Shown: positions 36,722 to 48,303, numbered from the stretch's first letter. The stretch: DNA of 64,000 nucleotides from Brucella haematophila (GCF_005938105.1 NZ_VCPE01000004.1:248001-312000); one strand, 5' to 3'. Numbers and translations: made by a program. The notes: generated from the sequence alone by a model not told the origin.

Positions 36722-38679
36722 CCCTTGGAAAGCGCAATCACCGGATCAAGCTGCGAGGCGTTTCGCGCCGGGAGGTAGCCGAACACGACACCAATCAGCG
36801 TCGAACACAGGAAGGCCGCGACAATCGACGTGGTCGAATAGATCAGGCTGAAATTCGAGCTGATCAGGCTAAACAGCAATCCGAAGCCAAGCGCCGTCAG
36901 GATACCCAGAACGCCACCGATCAGGCAGACGAGCACAGCCTCGATCAGAAATTGCTGCAAAATATCGCTCTGCCGCCCGCCGACCGCCATGCGTACCCCG
37001 ATTTCCGAAACGCGCTCGGAGACGGTGACGAGCATGATATTCATCACCCCAATGCCGCCGACAATCAGCGAGATGATGGCAATTGCCGCCACCAGAAGCG
37101 TCAGTGTCTGGGTCGTGCTGGTGATCGTCTTGCGAATATCGTCGGTATTCAGGATATAGAAATCCTTGGTGCCGTGGCGCTGCAACAGAAATTCGGTGAC
37201 TGACTGCTCGGCCAGCGCCGTGTCGATTCCGTCCTTGACCTGCAAGGTGATGCTGCGCAGTGAATTGCTGCCCAGAAACCGCGCCTGAACGGTCGTATAG
37301 GGCAGATAAAGCGACAGATTCTGGTTCGAACCGAAGCCACCCTGCTGCGGCTCCATCACGCCGACAATCCGGGCCGGAACATTGCCGATCAGCAGCACCT
37401 GCCCGACCGGGTTGATATCGGCAAACAGGGCGTTCTTGGTGTTCTGGTCAATGACGACATCCTGAGCCGTGGTTCGCACGCTTTCGCGGTCGAAGAATTG
37501 CCCATCGGCAATCTTGCTGCCCTTGGCGACAAAATATTGCTCGCTGACGCCGTTCACCAGCGCATTGGACTCCTGTGAGCCGAAACGCACCGTGCTGTTC
37601 GTCGAGACCGTCGGCGTTGCGGCCGCGACATAGGGCTGTTTGGACAGTTCTATCGCGTCGGAAACCACCAGCGTTGTGATTTTTCCGGATCGCACATCGC
37701 CGAAATCCTTACCGGCAAAAATTTCCAGCGTGTTGGTGCCAAGACTGGAAATATTGGCCAGAACCCGTTCCTGCGAACCGCGCCCTAGCGCCACCACGCT
37801 GACGACCGACGCAATGCCGATGATAATGCCGAGCATGGTCAGGAAGGTGCGCAGCTTGTGCGCCCGCATCGAGAGCAAGGCCATCAGAAAGGCTTCGCGG
37901 ATAGACCCCATCAAACCGTAGAGCGACAGCGAACGCTTGCGGGTCGACGTTGCATCGTCGGGATTGACGGTGCTTTCGACGATCTCGGTCTTTTCCACCG
38001 GACGGTCGGCAATGATCTCGCCATCGCTGATTTCGATGATGCGTTCTGCCTTGCTGGCAATCGACATGTCATGGGTGACGATGATGACCGTGCGCCCTTC
38101 GGCATGCAGCTCGCCCAGAATGCGCAGCACCTCTTCGCCGCTGTGCTTGTCGAGCGCCCCGGTCGGCTCGTCGGCCAGAATGAGGCTGGCGTCGTTCATC
38201 AACGCACGCGCAATGGATACGCGCTGCTGCTGGCCGCCAGATAGCTGACCCGGACGGTGATGCATCCGGTCGCCCATGCCGAGGCGTGTCAGCAAGGCCC
38301 CGGCGCGCTTGGCGCGCGTCGACGGATCGATCCCGGCATAAATTGCCGGTATCTCGACATTGCCGACTGCCGTCAGCTCAGGCAGCAGATGATAACGCTG
38401 GAAAATGAAGCCGAAATGCTCGCGCCGCAGCGCGGCCAGCTCATCGACATCCATGGAGGCGGTTTCCCGCCCGTTGATTTCGTAACTGCCCGAAGTGGGG
38501 CGGTCCAGACAGCCGAGAATATTCATCAGCGTGGACTTGCCCGAACCCGACGCGCCGACAATCGCCACCATCTCGCCAGCTTCAATGGTGAGATCGATGT
38601 CTTTGAGGACCGCAATAGAACTGTCACCCGACGGATATTCCCGCCGGACTTTTCTGAGACGGATCAACGGTTCCGTCAT
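36718..38679 (-). CDS. macB: MacB-type ABC transporter, fused ATPase and permease
   Basis: This 653-residue protein has an N-terminal ATPase (1-225; [44 protein letters not shown]). TM1 follows ([26 protein letters not shown] at about 270-300), then a large periplasmic MacB_PCD domain and three C-terminal membrane helices (FtsX-like, [26 protein letters not shown] onward). MacB exports macrolides, peptides or siderophores with a periplasmic MacA adaptor and an outer-membrane TolC. Here macB is intact, while its partner macA directly upstream carries a stop. Confidence 0.93.
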   Translation of the reverse strand: MTEPLIRLRKVRREYPSGDSSIAVLKDIDLTIEAGEMVAIVGASGSGKSTLMNILGCLDRPTSGSYEINGRETASMDVDELAALRREHFGFIFQRYHLLPELTAVGNVEIPAIYAGIDPSTRAKRAGALLTRLGMGDRMHHRPGQLSGGQQQRVSIARALMNDASLILADEPTGALDKHSGEEVLRILGELHAEGRTVIIVTHDMSIASKAERIIEISDGEIIADRPVEKTEIVESTVNPDDATSTRKRSLSLYGLMGSIREAFLMALLSMRAHKLRTFLTMLGIIIGIASVVSVVALGRGSQERVLANISSLGTNTLEIFAGKDFGDVRSGKITTLVVSDAIELSKQPYVAAATPTVSTNSTVRFGSQESNALVNGVSEQYFVAKGSKIADGQFFDRESVRTTAQDVVIDQNTKNALFADINPVGQVLLIGNVPARIVGVMEPQQGGFGSNQNLSLYLPYTTVQARFLGSNSLRSITLQVKDGIDTALAEQSVTEFLLQRHGTKDFYILNTDDIRKTITSTTQTLTLLVAAIAIISLIVGGIGVMNIMLVTVSERVSEIGVRMAVGGRQSDILQQFLIEAVLVCLIGGVLGILTALGFGLLFSLISSNFSLIYSTTSIVAAFLCSTLIGVVFGYLPARNASQLDPVIALSKG

Positions 38680-38681
38680 GA

Positions 38682-39902
38682 TCAGAAGCCCATCGGCGGG
38701 CCGCGCCGACCGCCCGAACCGGAACTCGCCGCCGAGCCTGCCGCCAGTTCGCCGCTAATCACGCGATCACCTTCATCAAGGCCGGATTTCACCTGAACCA
38801 TGACCTTGTTGTTCAAGCCGATCTCGATCTTCTTGCGTGTAATTTCGCCCTTGTCGTCAACCACGCGCACCGTATAGCGACCGTCCGCATCGGGCGCGCC
38901 CAAAGCAGAAGACGGAATGGTCAGGACATTCTTTTCCTGACCGAGAACGATATGAACTTCTGCCGTCATATAGGTGCGCAAATGCCCGTCTTCATTCGGG
39001 ATGGTGAAAAGGCCATTGTATTAGATTGCTTCCGACGAGGTGCTGCTCGACGATGACGACGAGGTCGAACTTGAAGAACTGAAGCTGCTGTCGCTCTTGA
39101 TCGATTCCGGCGCCGGTTCCACAGATTCAAGGCTCGCTTCATAACGACGATCCTGATCGCCAAGCACCGTGAAATACAGCGGCAGGCCCGGCTTGACCCG
39201 GACGATATCGGCTTCGGAAATTTCCGTATAAACCGTCATCCGGTCGAGCTGGCCTAGAATGACGATGGTCGGCGCGGATTGTGTTGCGTTGACCGTCTGG
39301 CCTTCCTGGCTGACGATGGAAAGAACCGTTCCTTCAATCGGTGCGGTAATCTGCGTATAGCCGAGATTGGCTCTGGCGGTCTCGACGGCGACTTCGGCTT
39401 CCTTGATCTGGGCCTTGATCGATTCAATCTGCGCTTGCGTGACATTCAGATCGGCGGCAGCCGTGTCGTAATCGGCTTGCGATACGGCATGTTTGGCGAG
39501 CATGGATTTCTGGCGTGTCAGCGTCTGCTGGTTCAGCACCAGTGTGGCCTGCTTCTCCTTGAGCTGCGCCTGCATATTGGCAAGCGATGCCTCGGATGTT
39601 CGCAGATCGTTTTTCTGTGTCGTGGAGTCGATCTCGGCAATGAGATCATTCGCCTTGACGGTCTGCCCGAGCTTGACTTTCACCGACGTGATACGGCCCG
39701 ACGCCTGTGCACCGACGGCAACCAGACGAACGGGCTTGACGGTTCCCGTGGCAAGCACCGTGACCTCAATGTCACTGCGTGCCGCAGCGACAGTCATGAT
39801 CGACTGCGATTGCGACCCCGATTGGCTGCGCCAGTAAAAATATCCGCATACGGCCACAGCGATGATGGCTGCGATCGTGACGACGAGACGTTTAAAGCGC
39901 AT
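38682..39902 (-). pseudogene. macA: macA adaptor gene interrupted by one in-frame TAA
   Basis: A single frame of 407 codons encodes a MacA-type membrane-fusion protein: an N-terminal anchor (LVVTIAAIIAVAVCGYFYW), a lipoyl/barrel-sandwich region and a long helical hairpin, then the beta-barrel and C-terminal domains. Codon 294 is TAA (39021-39023): the frame reads EAI-stop-YNGLFTIPNEDGHLRTYMTAEVHIVLG, where intact MacA proteins have an aromatic residue (E. coli AIFYYARFEVPN-type). Both sides are in the same frame with no indel, so this is a point nonsense mutation. The first piece would lack the domains that contact MacB; an internal restart (ATG 38981) could make only 99 residues. A very Ser-rich stretch precedes the stop. 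Confidence 0.88.
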
Positions 39903-40027
39903 TCAGGGAACCTTGCATCTGCTCGTGGATTGAACGTGACCTCTGAAACGGGCCGAACGGGGCCGCATGATCAAGTGTCGGATTCGAAAAATCCACTAGA
40001 AATCTATAATTGCCAGCAATCTTTTCA

Positions 40028-40079
40028 ATTCCGGCATCTGCTCAGCCCCGCTTGTGAGGCTGGAAACAGATGCCGGAAT
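40028..40079. repeat. Stem-loop between the RND outer-membrane gene and macA
   Basis: ATTCCGGCATCTG (40028-40040) pairs perfectly with CAGATGCCGGAAT (40067-40079), and an AGCC/GGCT pair inside continues the fold. It may be a terminator/attenuator limiting read-through from the RND operon into macAB, or a repetitive palindromic element. Confidence 0.65.
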
Positions 40080-40088
40080 AAGATTTCC

Positions 40089-40111
40089 AATCCGGGTGAA
40101 GGGGCCGGATT
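40089..40111 (-). terminator. Small hairpin just after the outer-membrane channel gene
   Basis: AATCCGG (40089-40095) pairs with CCGGATT (40105-40111) across 9 bases, 13 bases beyond the stop at 40124. Confidence 0.45.
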
Positions 40112-40123
40112 ACCGGTTTGTGT

Positions 40124-41683
40124 TTAGTTATTGGCGGCTGCCGCCACCGCTTGTCTCTTCGGAAGACGTGGGCCCGTATTCACGTCCACCACTTCCGGTT
40201 TGGACACCTCGATGGCGCCGCTCCAGCCGCCGCCGAGCGCCTTGTTGAGTGCGATATAATCCGTCGTGATCAGAACCTGGCTGGCGATCAGCGAATCTTC
40301 CGCCGAATAGAGCGAACGCTGCGCTTCCAGAAGATCGAGGAAGCTCTGCGTACCCGACTGATAGAGCGAACGTCCAAGCGACGCCGCTTCGCGATAATGA
40401 CCCGCCGAGGTTGCAAGCTTGGAAGACTTGATCCGCTCCTGCGCCAGCGACACGATCGCGTTTTCAACTTCTTCAAGCCCGGTCAGGATCGAAGAGCGAT
40501 AAGCGATGAAATACTGGTCGCGCTGTGCTTCCGCCAGTTCGACGGCTGCCTTGAGCTGACCGCCATTGAAGATCGGAACCGAGAGAGTTGGGCCGAATGA
40601 CCAGCTGATCGAAGAGCTTTTGCCAAGATCGCCGATCTTGGTGGCCGATGTCGCAATATCACCCGTGAGGCTGAGGCTCGGATAACGGGCAGCTTCCGCC
40701 TGACCGACCTTGGCCGTGTATTGTGCATATTGGCGCTCCGCCAGCCGCACATCCGGGCGAGACAGCAGAATATCAGCCGGAATACCGGTCGGCATTGGCA
40801 GTTTCGGCTTGGGGATCGCCTTGACCTTTTTCATGCGCTCGGCAAGTGCGGCAGGCGCGCGACCCGTCAGCACGGACAGGCGATGCACGGAAGCTGCGTA
40901 GGCGGCTTCTAGGTCTGGAATATTCGCTTCCGTCGACGCGGCCTGTCCCGACGCATTGGAAAGATCGACCGCCGAGGACGCACCCGCCTCGAACTTGTTG
41001 CGGGTCAGTGTTGCCGTCTCGCGCTGCGAAGCGGCAGTCCGCCGGGCCAGCGCGATACGGGCCTGATAACCGCGTGCTTCAACATAGTTGGTCGTCACAT
41101 CGCCGATCAGCGTCACGAGCGTATTGCGCAGGTCTTCCTCGGAAGCATCCATGCCGTATTTGGCAGCTTCCACCGACCGGCGGTTGGCGCCGAACAGATC
41201 GATTTCCCAGCTTGCATCCAATCCGCCCTGGAACTGGTTGCTGGTGCTTGAAGTACCGCTCACCGACGAGCCTGTTTTGCTGCGGCTCGCCGAAGCAGAA
41301 CCATCCAGCGATGGCAGCAAGGTACCGACCGACTGGCGATAGGTCGCACGCGCTTCACGCACACGAGCCTTGGCGGTCGCAACGTCCAGATTGCCCGCAA
41401 CGGCTTCCTCTACGAAAGCATTGAGCAATGGATCGTTGAGCCGCTTCCACCATTCGGCCAGCTCGGCGGGCTTTGCCGGCTTTTGCTGCTTCTTGTTGCC
41501 CCAGTTCGAAGGCATGTTGATCAAGGGCGACTGATAGTCCGGCCCAACCACACAACCGCTGACGGTGGCAACGAGGCACAGGGCGCCAAGCACCTTCAGA
41601 TAGCGGCGGACACGCTGATCCTGTCTGGTGCAGGGCTCATGGTCAAAAGTCGCTGCAACGCGGGTAAGATCATTTGTCGTCAT
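40124..41683 (-). CDS. Outer-membrane efflux lipoprotein, NodT/TolC family
   Basis: This is a 519-residue protein. A lipoprotein signal follows a 25-residue N-terminal extension ([19 protein letters not shown], then VVGPDYQSP, the NodT-family mature start). Two OEP repeats form the trimeric TolC-like channel ([22 protein letters not shown] and [14 protein letters not shown]). No start codon occurs nearer to the signal, so ATG 41683 is used even though it overlaps the RND pump gene by 14 bases. It should form the outer-membrane exit of the pump encoded upstream. Confidence 0.92.
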   Translation of the reverse strand: MTTNDLTRVAATFDHEPCTRQDQRVRRYLKVLGALCLVATVSGCVVGPDYQSPLINMPSNWGNKKQQKPAKPAELAEWWKRLNDPLLNAFVEEAVAGNLDVATAKARVREARATYRQSVGTLLPSLDGSASASRSKTGSSVSGTSSTSNQFQGGLDASWEIDLFGANRRSVEAAKYGMDASEEDLRNTLVTLIGDVTTNYVEARGYQARIALARRTAASQRETATLTRNKFEAGASSAVDLSNASGQAASTEANIPDLEAAYAASVHRLSVLTGRAPAALAERMKKVKAIPKPKLPMPTGIPADILLSRPDVRLAERQYAQYTAKVGQAEAARYPSLSLTGDIATSATKIGDLGKSSSISWSFGPTLSVPIFNGGQLKAAVELAEAQRDQYFIAYRSSILTGLEEVENAIVSLAQERIKSSKLATSAGHYREAASLGRSLYQSGTQSFLDLLEAQRSLYSAEDSLIASQVLITTDYIALNKALGGGWSGAIEVSKPEVVDVNTGPRLPKRQAVAAAANN

Positions 41684-44600
41684 GGTTTGATTCCGTCTGC
41701 GTCTGCGGCGACACCGGTTGAGTTTGACTGGATTTGCCCTTGAATACGCGTCGAACGGTCACGAAGAGCAGCGGAACAAGGAAGACACCTATCACGGTTG
41801 CGGCGATCATCCCACCCATAACACCAATACCAATTGCGTTCTGCGCACCGGAACCGGCACCGCTTGCAATGGCCAGTGGCGTGACGCCCAGAATGAAGGC
41901 GAAGGATGTCATCAAGATCGGTCGCAGGCGCTGTCGCGAGGCTTCCAAAGTCGCCTCTACCAGCCCCATGCCTGCGGCTTGCCGCTCTATCGCAAATTCG
42001 ACAATCAGAATGGCATTTTTGGCAGCAAGGCCGATGGTGGTCAGAAGCCCGACCTTGAAATAAACGTCGTTGCTTTGGCCGAACAACGTCGCCCCAAGCA
42101 GCGCACCGAAAATGCCGATTGGCACCGACAGCATGACTGCAAACGGGATCGACCAGCTCTCATAGAGCGCCACGAGGCACAGGAAGACCACCAGAACCGA
42201 AATTGCATAGAGGGACGTAGCCTGATTGCCAGACAACTGTTCCTGATAGGAAAGCCCCGTCCATTCATGCGCAAAGCCGGAAGGCAATTGCGTCATCAGA
42301 TTGTCGATTTCATCCATGGCGACACCAGAGCTGACACCTTCAGCGGCAGCACCCTGAATTTCCACAGCAGACGACCCGTTATAGCGCTCCAGTCGGGGCG
42401 AACCGAATTTCCAGTAGCCGGTCGCGAAGGCCGAGAACGGCACCATGGTTCCAGCCGAATTGCGAACCTGCCACTTGGCCAGATCTTCCGGCTGCATACG
42501 AAACGCGCTGTCGCCCTGAATATAGACCGGCTTGATGCGGCCCCGGTCGATGAAATCGTTGACATAGGCGCTACCCCAGGCGGTGGAGAGCGTACTGTTG
42601 ATATCGGCCAGAGAAACGCCAAGCGCGCTCGCTTTTTCCTGGTCGATATTGATGCCGAATTCCGGCGTGTCTTCCTGCCCGTTCGGGCGGGTGCCAGACA
42701 AAAGACTGCTCTTGCCTGCGAGCGCCAGCAATTGATTGCGGGCCTCGATCAGCTTGGCATGGCCTGCGCCATTGACGTCCTGAAGGAAGAAATCGAAGCC
42801 GCTCGAATTGCCCATGCCCTGAATGGCCGGGGGCGCAAGCGCAAAGACCTTACCGTCGCGAATTGTCGAGAAATATTTCATGGCGCGCCCGGCAACAGCG
42901 CTTGCCGAGAGATCGGCGGTCGTGCGCGTTTCAAAATCTTTCAGGCGCACAAAGGCCAGACCGACATTCTGCCCCTGCCCGCCATAACCGAAGCCGATGA
43001 CGCTCATCACGCCTTCGACGGCATCCTTCTCCTGATTGAGGTAGAAATCCGTCACCTGCTTCATGACGCGCTCGGTGCGGTCCTGCGTTGCCCCCACGGG
43101 AAGCTGAACGCTGGTCATGAGCGTGCCCTGATCTTCTTCCGGCAGGAACGAGCTTGGGAGACGGTTGAACAGCCAGCCCATGGCGATGACGATCAAAACG
43201 AAGACCACCAGGAAGCGTGAAGACCGTGTGAGAATTCCGCTGACGCCGCTGCGATAGGCGTTCGTCGTGCGGTCGAAACCGCGATTGAACCAGCCCGAAA
43301 TTCCGCGCTGCTTCGCATGCCCATGAACCGGCTTCAACAGCGTGGCGCACAGAGCCGGCGTCAGGATCAGCGCGACCACCACGGACAGAATCATCGCCGA
43401 TACGATGGTCACCGAAAACTGTCGATAGATGACGCCGACCGAGCCTCCAAAGAAGGCCATCGGAATAAACACAGCCGAGAGAACCGTCGCGATACCAACC
43501 AGCGCGCCGGTGATCTCGCCCATGGATTTGATCGTGGCTTCTCTTGGTGGAAGCCCCTCCTCCTCCATCACGCGCTCGACATTTTCCACAACGACAATCG
43601 CGTCATCCACCAGAAGGCCGATGGCCAGCACCATGGCGAACATAGTGAGCGTATTGACGGAATAACCGAATATCGCCAGCACCCCGAAAGTGCCCAGCAG
43701 AACCACCGGAACGGCGAGTGTCGGGATCAGTGTCGCACGGATATTTTGCAGGAATACCAGCATGACGACGAAGACGAGAACAATCGCTTCGATAAGTGTC
43801 TTGATCACTTCCTCGATGGACAGGCGAACGAACGGGGTCGTGTCATAAGGATAAACGACCTCCACTCCGGTCGGAAGCGTTTCCTTAAAACCGGCAATAG
43901 CCGCCTGCACGCCTTCGGCGGTACTGATCGCATTGGCGCCGGTGGCAAGATAGATGCCGATGGCGCCCGAAGGCAGACCGTTATAGCTGGATTGGCTCGT
44001 ATAGCTTTCCGATCCAAGCTCCACACGGGCTACATCGTTCAGCCGCACCAGCGAACCGTCGGTCGTGCTCTTCAAAATGATGTTGCGGAACTGCTCCGGC
44101 GTCTGAAGGCGGCTCTGGGCCGTCACCGTCGCATTGAGCTGCTGGCCTTTTTCAGCCGGTATCGCACCGAGCTGGCCCGCAGAAACCTGCGTGTTCTGCG
44201 CCTCGATGGCAGTGGTTACATCGCTCGGCATGAGCGCGTATTTGGTAAGCTTGTCCGGGTCCAGCCAGATGCGCATGGCATAGCCAGCACCGAAAATGCG
44301 GGTATCGCCAACGCCTTCGACGCGTTTCAGCGTATCGTTGAGCGTGCTGTCGATATAATCAGCCAGGTCGTTCGCCGTCAGCTTTTTGTCCGTAGAGACA
44401 AAGCCGATGACCATCAGAAAGCTTTCGGACGACTTGCTCACCGTGATCCCGGTGCTCTGCACGATCTCCGGCAGCTGAGACTGGACGAGTTGCAGCTTGT
44501 TCTGCACCTGCATCTGCGCCACATCCGGATCGGCCGCGCTGGTGAAGGTCAGCGTGATCGTTGCGGCCCCGGTCGAGGTCGAGTTGGCCGTCATGTAATC

Positions 44601-44825
44601 CAGATTATCGATACCGGTCATGCCTTGTTCGATCACCTTGGTAACCGAGTTTTCGACAGTTTCGGCATCCGCACCCGCATAGGTGGCGCTGATGCGCACC
44701 GTGGTTGGTGCGATCTGCGGATATTGCGAGATGGACAGTGAATTGAGGGCCAGCAAACCGCCAAGCATGATGACGATCGCGATAACCCAAGCGAAATTGG
44801 GTCGGTTGATGAAGAAATTCGACAT
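41670..44825 (-). CDS. RND multidrug efflux pump, inner-membrane subunit (HAE1/AcrB type)
   Basis: This 1051-residue protein has the full AcrB layout: TM1 ([48 protein letters not shown]), two large periplasmic loops, and TM2-6 and TM8-12. The proton relay aspartates are present in TM4 ([22 protein letters not shown]). The HAE1 motifs [18 protein letters not shown] and [14 protein letters not shown] are also present. It expels hydrophobic drugs with the adaptor upstream and the channel downstream. It begins 3 bases after the adaptor stop. Confidence 0.95.
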   Translation of the reverse strand: MSNFFINRPNFAWVIAIVIMLGGLLALNSLSISQYPQIAPTTVRISATYAGADAETVENSVTKVIEQGMTGIDNLDYMTANSTSTGAATITLTFTSAADPDVAQMQVQNKLQLVQSQLPEIVQSTGITVSKSSESFLMVIGFVSTDKKLTANDLADYIDSTLNDTLKRVEGVGDTRIFGAGYAMRIWLDPDKLTKYALMPSDVTTAIEAQNTQVSAGQLGAIPAEKGQQLNATVTAQSRLQTPEQFRNIILKSTTDGSLVRLNDVARVELGSESYTSQSSYNGLPSGAIGIYLATGANAISTAEGVQAAIAGFKETLPTGVEVVYPYDTTPFVRLSIEEVIKTLIEAIVLVFVVMLVFLQNIRATLIPTLAVPVVLLGTFGVLAIFGYSVNTLTMFAMVLAIGLLVDDAIVVVENVERVMEEEGLPPREATIKSMGEITGALVGIATVLSAVFIPMAFFGGSVGVIYRQFSVTIVSAMILSVVVALILTPALCATLLKPVHGHAKQRGISGWFNRGFDRTTNAYRSGVSGILTRSSRFLVVFVLIVIAMGWLFNRLPSSFLPEEDQGTLMTSVQLPVGATQDRTERVMKQVTDFYLNQEKDAVEGVMSVIGFGYGGQGQNVGLAFVRLKDFETRTTADLSASAVAGRAMKYFSTIRDGKVFALAPPAIQGMGNSSGFDFFLQDVNGAGHAKLIEARNQLLALAGKSSLLSGTRPNGQEDTPEFGINIDQEKASALGVSLADINSTLSTAWGSAYVNDFIDRGRIKPVYIQGDSAFRMQPEDLAKWQVRNSAGTMVPFSAFATGYWKFGSPRLERYNGSSAVEIQGAAAEGVSSGVAMDEIDNLMTQLPSGFAHEWTGLSYQEQLSGNQATSLYAISVLVVFLCLVALYESWSIPFAVMLSVPIGIFGALLGATLFGQSNDVYFKVGLLTTIGLAAKNAILIVEFAIERQAAGMGLVEATLEASRQRLRPILMTSFAFILGVTPLAIASGAGSGAQNAIGIGVMGGMIAATVIGVFLVPLLFVTVRRVFKGKSSQTQPVSPQTQTESNHDDK

Positions 44826-44828
44826 GGT

Positions 44829-46118
44829 CTATTCCTTCACCGCCGCGCTGCTTGCCTGACCCTGAGCAAGCCGGGTGGCGGAATCTTCCGTCGCCTGAGC
44901 CTGCTTGCGCTCGCGCACTTCGCCTGTTGTATCGTCGACGGTCACATCCACCGGCTCGACATCCTGACCGGCGCGGACGAGCTGCGAACCTTCGACAATG
45001 ACCCGGTCGCCAGCGGCAACGCCGCTGCTGACCAGCCAGTTGTTGCCGACGCTCTGACGCACTTCCAGAATGCGCTCTTCGACCTTGTTTTCCGCATTGA
45101 CGAACAGACCCGTCGGCTCGCCCTTGGCGTTACGCGTCACGCCGCGCTGCGGCACGAGGAAACTGTTGGGCGCGACGCCTTCTTCAACCAGTGCACGAAC
45201 AAACATGCCCGGCAGCAGCAGGCGATCCGGATTGGGGAATGTTGCGCGGAGCGTGAAGGTGCCCGTCGTTTCACTAACGGCGGATTCGGCAAATTCCAGC
45301 TTGCCCGACAGCGGGTAAATGGCGCCGGTTTCGAGCTTCAGGCGAACACTCACATTCTCGCCGCTGATCTTGATGCGACCGTCCTGAATTGCCTGACGCA
45401 GATTGAGAAGATTGGTGCTCGATTGGGTCACATCGACATTGATCGGATCAAGCGTGCGGATCGTTGTCAGCGCCGTATCCTGGCTGGCGGTCACCAGCGC
45501 GCCCGGTGTCAGGGTCGACCGGTCGATACGACCACCGATGGGCGCCTTGATCGACGTATAATCGAGATTGATGCGCGCGGTATCAAGCGCCGCCTTGGCT
45601 GCCGCGACATCCGCATTGGCTTGCGCCAGCGACGCGATTGCGTTGTCGAGGTCCTGCTTGCTGACCGCGTTCTGCTTGATCAGGCCCTGATAGCGCGTCA
45701 CCATGGATTGCGCGCTTGGCACGGTTGCTTCCGCGCGCTGGAGCGCAGCCGCCGCACTGTCATAAGCAGCCTGATAGCTGGCTGGATCGATCTTGTAGAG
45801 AACGTCGCCCTCCTTGACCTCACCGCCTTCCGTGAACAGCCTCTGCTCGATAATACCGCCAACCTGCGGCCTGACATCTGCAACCAGCGAGGCCGTCGTG
45901 CGCCCCGGCATTTCCGCATTGATGGACACCGATTGCGGCTGCAACGTCACAACGCTGACCTGAGGCTTGGGCACATTTCCGGCGTTGGCATTCTGGGATT
46001 GCTCCTGCGAGCAGGCCGACACAAGTAGCAGCGAGGCGGCTGCCAAAGCCATTCCGAAAGGCCGCGCGCCGGGGAGCAGGCGACGAGACTTATCAAGGGA
46101 AATCAGCGGCTGAACCAT
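44829..46118 (-). CDS. RND efflux periplasmic adaptor (membrane-fusion protein, AcrA type)
   Basis: This is a 429-residue lipoprotein: the signal ends LLLVSACSQ with the lipid cysteine. Order of parts: beta-strand start (PQVSVVTLQPQSVSINAEMPGRTTASLVADVRPQVGGIIEQRLFTEGGEVKEGDVLYKIDP, lipoyl half), alpha-hairpin (about 105-175), second lipoyl half (YTSIKAPIGGRIDRS), then beta-barrel and C-terminal domains. A charged Ala/Gln-rich tail ends the protein. It starts one base after the kinase stop. Confidence 0.94.
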   Translation of the reverse strand: MVQPLISLDKSRRLLPGARPFGMALAAASLLLVSACSQEQSQNANAGNVPKPQVSVVTLQPQSVSINAEMPGRTTASLVADVRPQVGGIIEQRLFTEGGEVKEGDVLYKIDPASYQAAYDSAAAALQRAEATVPSAQSMVTRYQGLIKQNAVSKQDLDNAIASLAQANADVAAAKAALDTARINLDYTSIKAPIGGRIDRSTLTPGALVTASQDTALTTIRTLDPINVDVTQSSTNLLNLRQAIQDGRIKISGENVSVRLKLETGAIYPLSGKLEFAESAVSETTGTFTLRATFPNPDRLLLPGMFVRALVEEGVAPNSFLVPQRGVTRNAKGEPTGLFVNAENKVEERILEVRQSVGNNWLVSSGVAAGDRVIVEGSQLVRAGQDVEPVDVTVDDTTGEVRERKQAQATEDSATRLAQGQASSAAVKE

Positions 46119-46119
46119 A

Positions 46120-47409
46120 CTATAGACCTTGTTTACAGAGCGTTTTTTTTGCCACCGGCAGCGTCACTGTTTGTGCAATACCGTTTGGCGTCTTGTTGGC
46201 GATATCGATGCACCCTCCCATGCGTTCGATAATCTCCTTTGCGATAGCTAGTCCAAGTCCTGCACCGGGATGCATTTTGCGGCGTCCCGCATCCACCCGG
46301 AAAAACGGCTCGAAGATGCGTCCCATCATCTCCTCGGGAATACCCGGTCCGTTGTCTTCTATAAAAACGATTGCCTTGCCGTTCTTCTCAACACTCGACA
46401 CAACCGCGTGATGACCATGGGTTGCAGCATTGATCATCAGGTTGCGCAGCGCCCGTGTGAGCGCGATCGGGTTTGCCTGCACCATGATGGGCTGCGTACC
46501 CTTTGCTGCCTGCAACTCCGCCGAATAGCCAATCGCCCGCAGTTCGGTGACCAGTTCGCTCACGAGGCGGTCAAGCTGCAAGATTTCCGTCACACCATTG
46601 CTGTCCACTTCCTCCCGCACGAGGCGGATCGCGCTATCGGCAATGGAATCGAGTTCTTCCAGATCGGCCAGCCATTTTGCGCGTTCCGTCTCGTCCGTGA
46701 CGAATTCGGCGCGAAGCCGCATACGCGTCATGGGAGTCCGTAGGTCGTGACCCGCGGCAGCGACCAGCCGCATACGACTTTCCATCGCGGTTTTAAGCCG
46801 TGTCGAAAGCTGGTTGATAGCCTTGGCGGTGGCACGCACCTCGCCCGATCCCGTCTCGGGTATCAGCGGCAGCACGCCATCCGGCCCGATACGCGTGACC
46901 GCGCCTTCAAGCAGACGCAGCGGTTTGGTGATCTTGTCGGCAGCGAACAATGAAATGCCGGCACTGCCCAGAACAATCAGGCAGATCCACAATGCCAGCA
47001 CCCGGGCCGCTCCATCCGGTGGCCCCATCTGCGGAATTTGCACGATCAACCATTGCTCTTCACCAAGCTTGACAGAGACATTCTCTGTCCTCGGCGTGTC
47101 TGCATGGCTGACGACTATCGGCCAGCTTTTACCATTCGCCGCCAGTGCACGAGAAATGAAACTTGATCCTCTTTCATCGACGTCATTGTCGAGCGGCTGC
47201 TTTTGAAGCGTGAAACCGAGCTTCTCCGCCTCCTCAGGGTTCTTGTCGAACAACGAAACAAGCAGAATGATCTGGCGCGCCAGTGGATCGGATGTCAGTT
47301 CGCGCGACGGCGGGCTGAGCACACGGTCTGCCGCAAAAGTCGCAAGCCCCACAACGGCGACAATGGCGCAGATCAACAACAGCGCGATACGATTGCGCAA
47401 GGTGTTCAT
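46120..47409 (-). CDS. Sensor histidine kinase of the efflux operon
   Basis: This is a 429-residue membrane kinase: TM1 (IALLLICAIVAVVGLATFAADRV), a short periplasmic domain, TM2 (VLALWICLIVLGSAGISLFAA), HAMP, the H box AAGHDLRTPMTRMRLRAEF, and an ATPase domain (NLMINAATHG, DNGPGIPEE, GAGLGLAIAKEI). It is close to EnvZ/AdeS-like kinases. It overlaps the regulator by 4 bases, and the pump genes follow immediately, so it probably senses envelope or drug stress to set pump expression. Confidence 0.93.
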   Translation of the reverse strand: MNTLRNRIALLLICAIVAVVGLATFAADRVLSPPSRELTSDPLARQIILLVSLFDKNPEEAEKLGFTLQKQPLDNDVDERGSSFISRALAANGKSWPIVVSHADTPRTENVSVKLGEEQWLIVQIPQMGPPDGAARVLALWICLIVLGSAGISLFAADKITKPLRLLEGAVTRIGPDGVLPLIPETGSGEVRATAKAINQLSTRLKTAMESRMRLVAAAGHDLRTPMTRMRLRAEFVTDETERAKWLADLEELDSIADSAIRLVREEVDSNGVTEILQLDRLVSELVTELRAIGYSAELQAAKGTQPIMVQANPIALTRALRNLMINAATHGHHAVVSSVEKNGKAIVFIEDNGPGIPEEMMGRIFEPFFRVDAGRRKMHPGAGLGLAIAKEIIERMGGCIDIANKTPNGIAQTVTLPVAKKTLCKQGL

Positions 47410-48134
47410 CGCGTCACGACCGACGTCTTGACGGGTACCGTCAGCTGATAGCCGCCATTGCGAACGGTTTTAAAAATATCTCCGGCCTGGCTGTCATCCA
47501 GCTTGCGGCGCAACCGGCTCATGAGCACATCAATCGAGCGATCCAGCGGGCCACGGCCACGCCCCTGCGTGAAATCAAGCAGTTGATCGCGCGACAGCAG
47601 GCGTCCCGGACGTTCCACGAATACTTTCAGCAAGTCAAATTCAGCCGCCGTCAGTTCGAGCTGTACGCCATCCTGCTTCACAACCTTGCGCAATTGCGGG
47701 TCGAGCGCGAAATCACCGAAATGAAAAATCGTCACATCGTCGTTCGTGGTTGAGGCAACATGCTGGCTGCGACGCAGCACAGCCTTGATGCGCGCCGTCA
47801 GCTCCCGGGGATTGAACGGCTTGCCAAGATAGTCATCCGCGCCGATTTCCAGACCGATGATGCGATCCACATCCTCTTTCAAGGCCGTCAGCAAAATGAC
47901 CGGAATGCTCGGTTCCCGATCCCGCAGCCGTCTGCAAATATCGAGGCCGGAACCATCCGGCAACATGACATCCAGCACAATCAGATTGGGGTTCGTCTCC
48001 GTGAGCCGCTTCTCACATTCGCGTCGATCACCCGCCACAGAAACACGAAAACCCTGCTCACTGATATAGCGAGACAGCAGTGATCGAATTTCCGGGTCGT
48101 CATCGACAATCAGTATATGTGGAGGAACGCTCAT
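47406..48134 (-). CDS. OmpR-family response regulator of the efflux operon
   Basis: This 242-residue protein has a receiver domain with D55 (LIVLDVMLPDGSG) and lysine in LGKPFNPRELTARIKAVLRR. A C-terminal winged helix (about 140-235; LELTAAEFDLLKVFVERPGRLLSRDQLLDFTQGRGRGPLDRSIDVLMSRLRRKL) follows. It is the first gene of a run of five genes whose borders overlap or nearly touch, so the regulator is probably co-transcribed with the pump it controls. Confidence 0.94.
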   Translation of the reverse strand: MSVPPHILIVDDDPEIRSLLSRYISEQGFRVSVAGDRRECEKRLTETNPNLIVLDVMLPDGSGLDICRRLRDREPSIPVILLTALKEDVDRIIGLEIGADDYLGKPFNPRELTARIKAVLRRSQHVASTTNDDVTIFHFGDFALDPQLRKVVKQDGVQLELTAAEFDLLKVFVERPGRLLSRDQLLDFTQGRGRGPLDRSIDVLMSRLRRKLDDSQAGDIFKTVRNGGYQLTVPVKTSVVTR

Positions 48135-48303
48135 TCAGACTCGTGTCGTTTAACATGGAGATATTGTTACACGGCACTATAGCTGCTTCTCGACGAGTAT
48201 TTCTTATTTTTTTGTAACTGAATATTTCCATGCGAAAGCGAGAAACATTCAGCAACAAATCCGCCGGAAACGGCCTGCGCAGCAACACTCCAGCCGTTGG
48301 CGA

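Noticed and set aside
38682-38981. The macA 3' part as an independent 99-residue gene
   Set aside because: It is in the same frame as the upstream macA piece and continues its homology across the TAA, so it is better described as one interrupted gene.
40028-40079. The palindromic stem-loop as the end of an insertion sequence
   Set aside because: No transposase, no direct target repeats and no matching second end were found; a transcriptional hairpin is simpler.
41718-43220. A 500-codon plus-strand frame opposite the RND pump gene
   Set aside because: It is antisense to an unmistakable AcrB-type gene, and its His/Arg/Gln-rich translation is typical of shadow frames.
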